Below are positions 1 through 9,195 of a stretch of DNA of 64,000 nt, one piece after another (the stretch's first letter is position 1; every line of letters begins with the position of its first letter). Source of the stretch: Strongylocentrotus droebachiensis. Taxonomy: Eukaryota; Echinodermata; Echinoidea; Camarodonta; Strongylocentrotidae. The translations under genes and the position numbers were made by a program. Where the stretch lies: the NCBI GenBank assembly GCA_035222895.1, contig JAVYIG010006530.1, positions 1-64,000 of the forward strand. The letters run 5' to 3'. The notes beneath the pieces were generated by a model, which saw only the letters and a program-made list of their open reading frames with translations, was not told the origin of the DNA and did no database searches.

Positions 1-177
1 TGTTTATATTTTACTTAATAAGGGATCAGTGAGGCTGCATTTTTTTTCTGGTCGGAGATCTTGTCAGGAGCAGGCACGTAGCCACATGATTACATGTATG
101 TGCCCCCCCCCAAACATCAAAGTAATAATTAAAAAAGAGAAATATAATAACATTGAGGTTGCCCTATGTGGCAGGGC

Positions 178-250
178 GGCCTTGTGGCCCAATGGATAAG
201 GCATCTGACTACGAATCAGGGGATTCCAGGTTCGAGTCCTGGCAAGGTCG
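178..250 (+). tRNA. tRNA-Arg (anticodon ACG), copy 1
   Basis: The 73-nt sequence folds as a full cloverleaf. The acceptor stem GGCCTTG pairs with CAAGGTC with one G-T pair. The anticodon stem TCTGA/TCAGG encloses the loop CTACGAA, with anticodon ACG at 211-213. The T arm is CCAGG-TTCGAGT-CCTGG. An A box (TGGCCCAATGG) and a consensus B box (GGTTCGAGTCC) are present. A TTTTTT pol III terminator follows at once. ACG, read as ICG, decodes CGU/CGC/CGA arginine codons. Confidence 0.85.
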
Positions 251-339
251 AATTTTTTGTAATGTTGAACTAGTGTTATTAAATAATAATTAAAAAAAAA
301 GAAAAATAAGTACATTGAGGTTGTCCTATGTGGCAGGGC

Positions 340-412
340 GGCCTTGTGGCCCAATGGATAAGGCATCTGACTACGAATCAGGGGATTCCAGGTTCGAGTC
401 CTGGCAAGGTCG
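340..412 (+). tRNA. tRNA-Arg (anticodon ACG), copy 2
   Basis: Identical to copy 1 across the mature tRNA, with the same downstream T6 terminator. This is the second of the two copies with intact stems. Confidence 0.85.
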
Positions 413-501
413 AATTTTTTGTAATGGTGAACTAGTGTCATTAAATAATAATTAAAAAAAAAGAAAAATAATTATATTGAGGTTGTCCTATGTGTCAGGG
501 C

Positions 502-573
502 GGCCTTTTGGCCCAATGGATAAGGCATCTGACTACGAATCAGGGATTCCAGGTTCGAGTCCTGGCAAGGTCG
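502..573 (+). tRNA. tRNA-Arg (ACG)-like, copy 3, two defects
   Basis: Two changes relative to copy 1: G7 is T, which breaks the last acceptor-stem pair, and one G is missing from the run after the anticodon stem, giving 72 nt and a shorter variable loop. The A and B boxes and the T6 terminator remain, so it may still be transcribed. It may be a decaying copy. Confidence 0.65.
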
Positions 574-662
574 AATTTTTTGTAATGGTGAACTAGTGTC
601 ATTAAATAATAATTAAAAAAAAAGAAAAATAATTACATTGAGGTTGTCCTATGTGTCAGGGC

Positions 663-735
663 GGCCTTTTGGCCCAATGGATAAGGCATCTGACTACGAA
701 TCAGGGGATTCCAGGTTCGAGTCCTGGCAAGGTCG
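663..735 (+). tRNA. tRNA-Arg (ACG)-like, copy 4, acceptor mismatch
   Basis: Shares the G7-to-T change with copy 3 but keeps the full 73-nt length and the complete variable loop. It is followed by T6. Copies 3 and 4 probably share a more recent unit duplication. Confidence 0.7.
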
Positions 736-825
736 AATTTTTTGTAATGGTGAAATAGTGTCATAACAATTATAATAAAAATAAATAAAAAAAAATAACA
801 TTGAGGTTGCCCTATGTGGCAGGGC

Positions 826-889
826 GGCCTTGTGGCCCAATGGATAAGGCATCTGACTACGAATCAGGGGATTCCAGGTTCGAGTCCTG
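826..889 (+). pseudogene. Truncated tRNA-Arg (ACG), copy 5
   Basis: Matches copy 1 from G1 through the B box. The 3' side of the T stem and the acceptor 3' strand are then lost and replaced by unrelated sequence (ccacgtgcccc). No T-run terminator follows. It marks the right edge of the array. Confidence 0.75.
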
Positions 890-1018
890 CCACGTGCCCC
901 CCGAAACATTTCCATTATCGGTTGAACTTTTTTAGACCCTTCCCAGGACGTCGAGCGATTACATGTATGTGCCCCCCCCCCCAAACATCAAACTCTGGCT
1001 ACGACCCTGGTCAGGAGG

Positions 1019-1443
1019 CAGTGGCGGATCCAGGGGGGGGGGGGGGGCCGGGGGGGCCCGGGCCCCCCCCCCCCCCCTTGAGAAAAAAAATCATGTAAAA
1101 TCACGTATTTTTTACCTTTTTGGGGGGGTTGGGCCCCCCCCCCCTGGCGCTCAAGGGGGGGGGGGGTGCAAATTGAAAAAAAATTGAGGACCAAAAAAAA
1201 AATGTGCTCACTACCCCCCCCCCCCCCCCCCCCCCCCCCACTGAGCGAATTTTCGGCCGGCGCGATTTTCAAATTTTCGGGAGCAAAAAAAAAAAAATTG
1301 TGCTCTCTACCCCCCCCCCCCCCACCCCCCCCCCCCCCCCCCACTGAGCGACTTTTCGGCCGGCGCGATTTTTCAAATTTCCGGGAGCAAAAAGAAAAAA
1401 AAAGTTGGGCCCCCTCCCCTAAGAAATCCTGGATCCGCGCCTG
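1019..1443. mobile_element. hAT-like MITE with long poly-G/poly-C tracts
   Basis: The ends CAGTGGCGGATCCAGG and CCTGGATCCGCGCCTG are imperfect inverted repeats. The element is flanked by an exact 8-bp target duplication, tcaggagg, at 1011-1018 and 1444-1451. An 8-bp duplication and CAG...CTG ends are typical of hAT transposons. The interior is G and C homopolymers with an imperfect direct repeat (gagcgaatttttcggccgg type). There is no transposase, so it is non-autonomous. Confidence 0.8.
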
Positions 1444-1451
1444 TCAGGAGG

Positions 1452-2039
1452 AGCAAATCCCCCTTGCTCCTCTATTAAATACTCTAGTAGGTGCGCACAC
1501 ATCACATTTGTCAGCGAAATATTTTTTACTGACGAGGCAAATACACAGTGCAATCGAAAATAAACCATGTAACACCAAAATTGGCTTCGTCGCAAGCATT
1601 AGATTTGGATTCCCTGATATTAAAACAGACAAAGAAAGATTCACTTGTATGTATTGTGATTATTTGATATGCAACTATTTCAGGGAATTTGGAAGCTCTA
1701 TTCCTAACATTAAAACAAATATAATTTAGTTTTTTGATGGTGCAAAGATGCACGTGGTATACATTTTAAAAACATATAGGATGCAACAAATTCACAAGGA
1801 AAACAGGGGTTTGAATCAACATCATGTCAGTAAGTTTTGGAATTACTTTCTAGTGCAATTAGTCACTGACTGATCTACGTTTAGATTTGTTTTGGAAAAC
1901 GCCACGAACGTTTTGCAGTAGTTTAACTGGGGCGAATTTTGAGTCAATGAAAATTTCTCGCGATCTAAAAGAGAGTGGGTAATACAATTTCTTAAAACCC
2001 TTCCTTGGAATTTACGTTTAACTTTGACAAATGTCGCTT
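1452..2039. other. Unassigned sequence
   Basis: I see no recognisable gene, RNA or repeat here. Short open frames overlap on both strands and show no family resemblance. Confidence 0.5.
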
Positions 2040-2560
2040 TTGCATTGTAATAATTGCCCTTTCCCCTTCTGATAAGTGCCCCCTTTTAACCCCTGATAAA
2101 TGCCATTATCAAAATCTGACAGGTGCCCATTTTCCTTTGTAATAATTCCCCTTTTCCCTTCTGATAAGTGCTCCTTTCAATCTCTGATAATTGCCCCTTT
2201 TTATTTGACGCATGCCCATCTTTCCTTTGTAATAAGTGCCCTTTTTACTTCTAATAAGTGCCCCTTTTATTTCGCATAAATGCCTCCTTTTCACCCCTGA
2301 TGATTGCCACTATCAAAATCTGGCAGGTGCCCCTTCTTCTTCAATGAGTGCCCCTCTTTTTCATCTTTGGTGAGTGCCTCTTTTCAGGTATGAGAAATTC
2401 CCATTTTCACCTCTAATAATTGCTCTTTGTACTTTGACACGTGCACTTTTGTTGTTGTAACAAGTGTCCTCTGCCTTTCCGAAAAGCCCCCCTTTTCCTT
2501 TCTCCATATCATGCGCCTCTAATTTAAAGCGACTTAGAGCTCCCTTTCCAAAAACCAAGG
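2040..2560. repeat. Degenerate tandem repeat, GTGCCCCTTTT type
   Basis: About twenty imperfect units of roughly 25-30 bp have the pattern 'taagtgccccttttn..ctgataa'. The same motif occurs in reverse complement in the two spacers (26850-27255 and 52470-52870). The small open frames on the minus strand come from the repeat's composition. Confidence 0.7.
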
Positions 2561-2737
2561 AGTTTCAATAACTCCTTGGTTTAAGTCCCCTTCTTTGCTG
2601 CACGTTTAAGCTTCCGTATTCTGATGTCACAATAACTACTGAAGTGCAATACAAACAGTCGTGGTCATGTTCATCTTTTGGATCGACGCCAGGCATGTCT
2701 CATATGCTATACCGATGGGGAAACAAAATAGAGAGGA

Positions 2738-2739
<2 letters not shown>

Positions 2740-2791
<52 letters not shown>

Positions 2792-2836
2792 AGAGAGAGA
2801 GAGAGAGAGAGAGAGGGTGGGGGGGGGGGGGGGGTG
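2740..2836. repeat. (GA)n microsatellite followed by a G tract
   Basis: A long run of GA dinucleotides is interrupted by one G7 block and ends in a G-rich tract. The 'ER'-repeat open frames here are artefacts of the microsatellite. Confidence 0.9.
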
Positions 2837-3159
2837 GCGTCGGAGAAAGGGGGAGGAGGAGAGTACGGGATTATTGTGGTATGTAAGTTTGCTCCGCATT
2901 TTTCGTCTATTCCTTTTAAATATACTTCAAATATTCGTCCCTATTTTCACGAAGTGACGGTAGTGAGGAAAATCCGCACGCAAATTGTATGCGATTTTCA
3001 TTCACTACATGGCATTTAAAGACTGAGTGATACTTTTCAGGAAACATTTCTTCTAAGATGTGTTTCCAAACTAAAAATGAATGCGAAGAGCCTCAAATCA
3101 TTGTTCACCTTTATCAGGACAAAAATCTCTGTAATAATAAGTCTACCTTTATACTATGC

Positions 3160-3285
3160 TGCCTGCATTTGCAGGCCCCACAAATGAGAAGGTTAAATTT
3201 AATCGGTATTTGAAAGTAAATACTAATTTAGAACTTCCCTAAAAAAGGGGGCTTGAAAATGTCTTTAAGTGGGAAAATACGCTTT
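3160..3285. mobile_element. Left-end fragment of a TTAA-type MITE
   Basis: The segment from 'gcaggcccc' through 'gtgggaaaatacg' matches the left part of the full MITE at 11218-11747 (gcaggccaaaaaatg..gtgggaaaataa). The match stops where the hairpin satellite at 3286 begins, so the MITE was interrupted by, or recombined with, that repeat. Confidence 0.6.
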
Positions 3286-3676
3286 GACGTTTCATTAAAT
3301 TATTAGAGAAAGAAGACGATTCGTTCTACCGTCCTCGACTCTTAATCCTTGTTTGATCAAGTTCCCCTTCCTCCGCGCGTAGCGCGGAAGCTCTGACGAT
3401 TCATCAGATTATTAAAGAAAGAAGACGATTCGTTGTACCATTCTCGATCGACTCTTAATCCTTGTCTGAATTCATTTCCCCCCTCCCGTGCGAAGCGCGG
3501 AAGCTTTGACATTTCAATAAATTATTAGAGAAAGAAGACGATTTGTTGTACCGCTCTCGACTTTTAATCTTTTTTCTTCCTACGTCCTCTTCCTTTCTTC
3601 TTTTTTTCCCTCTTTTTTTTTGGCCGGCGTTTTTTTGGGGGCGATCGCCCCCACCGCCCCCCTGGCTACGCGCCTG
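3286..3676. mobile_element. Hairpin satellite fragment with a hAT-like terminus
   Basis: About three ~100-bp units contain 'attattagagaaagaagacgatt' and a short palindrome (ccgcgc..gcgcgg type). They end at cctggctacgcgcctg (3661-3676), which resembles the CAGGCGCG-type hAT termini elsewhere in the window. The same unit forms much longer arrays in gene B's last intron. Confidence 0.65.
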
Positions 3677-4915
3677 GGAAGGAAGAGTCCCGTCACAGTG
3701 GAAAAGATCTCTTGCCGTTCGGTTCCAAAGAAATCTCCTCCCACAATAGATCAACTGAGACCAATCTCCCTGACGGACCACTTCGCAAAATTGGCTGAAC
3801 TCTTCATCTATCGCCAACTACTGGCAGATATCGAACCTAACATTGAACCTCAACAGTATGGAAATCGTTCCAGTTTGGAATTCATCCATTACATCTGAAC
3901 AGGCCAACGATATCGAGAGAGTCCAGAAAAGAGCACTCCGTATCATTGTTCATGATCGATACCACAGCTATGAACATGCCCTCCACATTTCAGGTCTACA
4001 AAGACTACAATTCCTCTCTGACAGAAGGGAACATTTTTGCCTATAAGGTTCGCAGAATCGCTTTACAAGCACTTTCGCGACTGGCTTCCATGCAGATGCA
4101 GAGCACGAATCGACGATTGAGACACAGTGAAAGACTGAGAGACTTTAAATGCCGAACAGAAAGACTGAGAAATAGCACCCTTCCTTACTTGGTAAGGACT
4201 CTGAACGAACATTTTTTCTGATGTCAATAATTTTGTAAGACTGACATTCACCCTTGCTGTAATACTAGAGTGAAATGCATTAAACTCTTTGTGGGTAGTA
4301 TTTGCCAGTGATTGTGCAATAGGTGTTTAATCAATGAATTTTGTAATCAATTTTCAATTATTTCATATTTAATCGTGAATTAACATTTATATTAATAGCA
4401 TTGAATTTTAAATAACGATTAATACTTGAATTAGAATGAATTCACACCGATCACCGAGTATTTTAGCCAGTACAATATGTTTATTTTAATTTTTTAATTA
4501 TCAACAAATGTTAATATTCTTCGCGAATTTGCAATGTTATTCACTTTATTTCTTAATCCATTATGAAATTCAATTCCAATATTTCTAAGTAATATTTTCT
4601 ACCAATGAAACAAAATCAACCCTTCGGCATGCCAAAGTCATAATAGTAATGGCTTTAATGTTAATTTCAATAGTGTATTTTTAGAATGTTTTAGTTAAGA
4701 TTTTCATTGCTTATTAATCGAACTTAATGATAGTTGCCATTATTATTGTCATTTGATCACTTTTATTTGCATTTCAATGTTGATTGCCTAGACTGTTTTA
4801 ATTATTGTATAATTGCTTTTATCATACATTGTAAACTGTTGTAACCATTGCAATTCTGTCTTTGGACTGCAAGAATGGATAATCATCAATAAAATCCTTC
4901 AATCAATCAATCGAT
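3677..4915 (+). pseudogene. 5'-truncated, internally deleted non-LTR (LINE) retrotransposon
   Basis: Reading frames from 3690 to 4221 give reverse-transcriptase landmarks: 'LRPISLTDHFAKLAE' and 'QQYGNRSS' from the early RT region, then a C-terminal block with 'DIERVQKRALRII' and 'RTERLRNSTLPYLVR'. The central RT, including the catalytic aspartates, is missing between them (near 3895), and at least two frameshifts are needed. The 3' end has AATAAA near 4890 and a short (TCAA)n tail at 4900-4914, as in several LINE clades. Family placement (CR1/jockey-like) is inference. It is dead. Confidence 0.8.
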
Positions 4916-5898
4916 CATGTTGGCTGCAAAAATTATAGTATCTTTAACATTATAGCTATCAATCACTCTAAAGTACCCGTAAAAAAAAATCCCGTGCGGG
5001 CCTATCTTTTGCGCCATATCCTCTACTAGGGGATTCCCCATTGAGTCACGAAGTCAAGTCTTATCTAAATAGTCTTTATTTTATCACCGAACCAGTGATG
5101 TTCCTCCCAAAACGCTATTTCATATTGATTGTTGAATCATGACATTTAAAAGGTAATATATGTTAATAATTACAGTACGATAATCAATTAAATTATTTTA
5201 TTCATGAACATAATGGAATATAAACCTATGAGTAATATAGTCAGTCTAAAACAAAAATTATTTATACGCATTGAAAGTAGGCTAGTTTGAGACGCGATCC
5301 ATAAAAAACGAGTACATGTAGCTAGGCGTACACAGTAGTTGTGTATTGTGCTAAGCTAAGTCAAGAAAACTGAAAAGAGGTGAGTCCATCTTAGCTTAAG
5401 AACTGAATGCCAATATTGGAATTTCATTTTTTTTTGTCTGTAGACTCTATATATGATACAAAATAACTGTACTTAAATATTTGTGTCTGCACCTGCACCT
5501 GCGAACGCAAACGTAATTCCCCTCGACTCGAGCTTGAGCTGACAACAACAAGTACAATTTTACAAGTGACATTAAGCTACAGGCGGTGAGCTCAGCTCCG
5601 GTGCAATTTTTTGATTCGGTTTAGAGTCTATTGCAATAAAAATTAAAACAACATGTAGGCCTAGCTGGGAAGCTGAAATTGCTCAATTTACACAGTCAAT
5701 GTAGATCTAGGCCTACAACACAATAAACGATCAAAATATGAATGACTAAAATGTACGACCATAAATCATGCATAGGGTCTATTTAATGAAACAAATACTT
5801 AGGCCTAGATCCTCTAGGCTAGATCTTCTAGGTGAAGGTCTATATTATTACAAATATTATAAACATTACAAAACTTCTGTGTCATCAAAGGTTACAAA

Positions 5899-5929
<31 letters not shown>

Positions 5930-6164
5930 CTGAACTAGAAAGAGGAAGAGAAGGAAGTAGAAGAAAGAAAGAAAAGTTGATCAGAGAATATACAAAAGAG
6001 GAGGAGAGGGCTAGAGAAGGACAGCGTCGAAAAAGAAAAGTAGAAAGAGAGGAAAATGGTTCAGTCGTATGTTTTCATTCAAAACGGAAAAAAAAGGAAT
6101 GTGAGTCTCTGCTAAGTGTACCTGAAGTTGAAGTATGATTTAAAAAAAAAACAGTTTGAATATA
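4916..6164. other. Unassigned AT-rich sequence with a GA microsatellite
   Basis: No gene is recognised. A (GA)n run lies at 5903-5929, followed by a purine-rich stretch to about 6060. Confidence 0.5.
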
Positions 6165-6563
6165 TTAAAGGTAAAGACCAGTTTTGGAAACGCCCCCCTC
6201 TCAAAAAATGTAATGGACGGTCTTATTACCAATCATCTGAAAGAATATGTTTTGACTAATACGTGATCATACAAATTTTGCCGGGAAACCACCTACTAAT
6301 TAATTGATATATTTGGTAAATTATTATGTGTATTTGGACCTTATAGATATCGCACACGTGTCGCGTAGTCCCATATACATCTTTCGGTGTACAGTGCTTG
6401 TAACTTTACAAAGACTGGGCCAAATTTCTTATCATTTTGATGATTCCAGAACCTTGCAGTACACACCAATACTTATATGCCTGATGATCAACCTTTTCTG
6501 ATCGATTCCACAACGTTTCTTTCACAATGCAATCGCCTGACCAGAACTGATCTTTACCTTTAA
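6165..6563. mobile_element. TTAA-flanked MITE, family 1
   Basis: The ends TTAAAGGTAAAGACCAGTT and (right, reverse complement) TTAAAGGTAAAGATCAGTT form inverted repeats bounded by TTAA on both sides. A TTAA target suggests a piggyBac-like non-autonomous element, but no transposase is present to confirm the class. A related fragment lies at 59105-59297. Confidence 0.75.
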
Positions 6564-7234
6564 CGTCATTTTAAAAATTTGTTAAAGTCATGCCAATCCC
6601 TCAACACATCCAAGTTCAACGCAAATAATTTTTAAACTCAAAAGGACAATATGTAGATTTCAAAATGTCATATTCACTGTTACTATCAAAGCATTAAAGT
6701 AGATCTACATGTACAAAAACTGGCAATTCATGTATTGTGTTAAGAAAGAAGAAAAGAATTTTGTCACCGGCTCTGTAAATGTCTCATGAATATTAAGTCT
6801 CGTGAGTATGTATCCATGCGACCGGATATATCTGGAAATAATTATCTGAGGATAGTTTTCGGAGACAACCGAACATAAAATGTTTGATAAAATGAGAAAT
6901 AGATCATCATTTAATACAATTTTTATATGTACATGTACCTCGATATGACTATTTTACATCATTCCTTTAAAGATTGAGCGAGATCCCCTGACAAACAAAG
7001 GAGATATGAGAGGGGGAATTTTCTGTGATAAAGTGAGTTTGGCATCGTGAGTGCTTCGATGACCGTTGAATATTCAAAACGATTTTGATCTTATCAGTGA
7101 GACAATCGCACCGGAGCGCACCGCCTGTTAAGAAGTAGAACTTAGAACTTTGAAGTGGAATGCAGGTACATGTACATGTACGTGCATGTACGTACATGAA
7201 GGTGCAGGCGAGCCTCCACTTTATAACTTACATT
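6564..7234. other. Unassigned sequence upstream of gene A
   Basis: Nothing recognisable apart from an alternating tacatgta/gtacgtgc palindromic run at 7165-7200. Homology with the sequence upstream of genes B and C begins only near 7235, so the left edge of the duplicated array lies here. The promoter of gene A is presumably in this stretch but cannot be located by eye. Confidence 0.45.
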
Positions 7235-7430
7235 GCGCCAAAAATTGGTCAATTCTAACTCCTCATGATAAAAGGAATGATAAAGGATGATATAGGAAAT
7301 CATTTACAACAATGACAAGCTTTGACATCATCTTTTATTCATTTTTTTCCTTTCAGAATTCAGAGCATAACAAGTATCTCAGAGTCGGACTCGGAGGAAA
7401 AGTATTGTCAACAACACCGCAAAAGGCGAA

Positions 7431-7680
7431 ATGGACGGAAAAGGGAATAATCGAGGGGCATACGCTCAAGTCACTGCACCGATCGGAGATGACCCTAAGG
7501 TGACCATCCAGCAAGGGGGCAAAAGCGAGGGAATGTGCTCATCTTGTACCCCAAAGAGACTCATAGGTGCAGTCATTGCGGCCGTACTTCTTATCATCTT
7601 AATCATCGTCATAGTTGTGATAAGTACGAAGAACAATAAGAATGAGAAAATTGTTCAGGGCAATAGTACTGCAACTGTAG
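7431..7680 (+). CDS. Gene A exon 1: cytosolic tail and signal anchor
   Basis: Starts at ATG in the context 'gcgaaATGg' and encodes 83 residues plus one base. It ends at ACTGTAG|gtaagt, a near-consensus donor. An acceptor lies upstream (tttcag at 7351-7356, or the cag at 7361-7363), so the exon probably begins with about 67-74 nt of 5' untranslated sequence and an earlier non-coding exon is likely. The start and the following GKGNNRGA are shared with gene B. Confidence 0.8.
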
Positions 7681-9172
7681 GTAAGTTTATTGATGCATTT
7701 CGGACGTCTTTGGATGTGCATAATCTGCATTTGATGATAGAAGTTTAACTCTTTACTTAAAAGTGTACCATTCACCAAAACATATTTTGCTTTTGATGTA
7801 TGGGGTTCCATGTTGCTATACTGAAGTTAAACTATGAGATTCAAATATGTCTTCTACGAAGAGGCCAGTGAAAGTTTGAGCACATTGGACGAAATTTGTT
7901 TACTATCTAGAGAATAATGATAATGATACTATTTTGAAACTAATGAATTAGATGCTCAAATCTTAGGGCAGTATCTACGGTAACCGAAGATGGCTGTTAG
8001 TGTTACCCAATTCATTACCATATCAATCATGTCTTATGAATCTATTCAGAGGGGACCGATGACATGAAAATATTTTGCCATTTTGTTGTGCATGTTTTGG
8101 ATGAATTCCATGCTGATATTATGTGTCATATAGATTGTGTCATTTTATAGTACATGTATGCACATGTTAATATATATTTCAATACATAAATCCTTGTACA
8201 CATTTGCAAATGTATCTCTGGTTTACCAATCTTTTTTTTCAAAACATAAAACCTGAGAACTGTTAACATCACAATACAGGTAGTTGACGTACATTTTAAC
8301 CTATCACTGAAGAATTTCAAGATTTCCACAACCCACTTAAATATACAAACATGGTACTGGTGATTAAACTTCTGATGCATTAGGGGTTACAGTGAATTCA
8401 TCGACATATTTCACTATTTTGCTTATAACTGCACGTTTATATAGTCATACATGTATGAAAACAATTAAGACTTAAATGCACAAGTGTTTACTTGAACAAC
8501 ATACATGTAGAAAAAATGGTAAATGTTATTGTAATATCATATGAAGCTACTGTACATGTACTTCCCTTTTCCCTGTCAGTTGCGTAGTCGAGGGTGCCAT
8601 GGGGGGGGGGGGGGTATTCATAGGCTCACCACATTGCTCTTTTGATTAAGAGGCACAAATGAAAAGGGAGAGAGGATAAGAAATGGCAAAAGGGATAACA
8701 TAATCGAACATAACAGCCCCCTTTCTGCAAAGCTTATCTTCACACTCTCCCTCTCTCTCGCGTTTCATTGAGACCAATGACCCCCATAAGCTTATGCTGC
8801 TATGCCACTGTCTATTCAGTAGACCATTTTTGTAATGTTATCAAATTTAAATTTAATGCATAAATCAAACAGACATTATGGCTTGTCCTACCTAACAACA
8901 TGGAATGTATGCAGTTCGCATTCTGACTATTAATTATTTGTAATAGGCGAATGATATAATTTGTAAAATGGCACTTAACAACGATTACATTACAAAGATG
9001 TATTGAAACCACAAATCATGAAAATATCAATTAACTATCTCAGTTTTGATTTCATTAATTAAAAAGGAAACTTATTGGTCATATATAATATATACCCGGT
9101 ATATGTGGAATTAACTCTCTCAATTTCCTTTTTTTTCTTCTTCTTCCCTTCTCCAATGACCTTAATGGGCAG
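7681..9172 (+). other. Gene A intron 1
   Basis: GT-AG intron, alignable with intron 1 of B and C over much of its length. It holds the shared old hAT-like MITE at 8577-8810. No coding sequence is seen. Confidence 0.7.
8577..8810. mobile_element. Old hAT-like MITE (gene A intron 1 copy)
   Basis: Left end CAGTTGCGTAGTCGAGG and right end reverse complement CAGTGGCATAGCAGC are diverged inverted repeats around a G tract and a CT-rich tract. Copies sit at the same place in intron 1 of B (29627-29893) and C (55198-55467), so insertion preceded the gene duplications. Confidence 0.65.
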
Positions 9173-9195
9173 CTTCAAGTGTCAACCAGGAAATG
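9173..9195 (+). CDS. Gene A exon 2: 23-nt microexon
   Basis: Lies between atgggcag and gtaagtg. With the last base of exon 1 it encodes ASSVNQEM. The same 23-nt exon with intact sites is present in B and C, and it changes the phase from 1 to 0, so skipping it would break the frame. Confidence 0.75.

Larger units (their letters stand above)
160..900 (+). repeat. Tandem array of ~162-bp units, each carrying a tRNA-Arg sequence
   Basis: Five head-to-tail units start their tRNA segments at 178, 340, 502, 663 and 826, a period of 161-163 bp. Each unit has the same 5' flank (cattgaggttg..cctatgtg..cagggc), the tRNA, a T6 run and an A-rich linker. The array is bounded on both sides by copies of the same flank (acatgtatgtgcccc, near 95 and 961), so it appears to be an expansion within one local sequence. 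A tRNA-derived satellite is the alternative to a functional gene cluster. Confidence 0.85.

Noticed and set aside
64..441. Minus-strand 125-codon frame with a repeated 'RTRTWNPLIRSQMPYPLGHKAALPHR'-like block
   Set aside because: It is the reverse translation of the tandem tRNA units; the protein repeat follows the 162-bp period.
988..1344. Glycine- and proline-rich open frames around 814-1729
   Set aside because: They are translations of G and C homopolymers inside a hAT-like MITE, and no conserved domain is visible.
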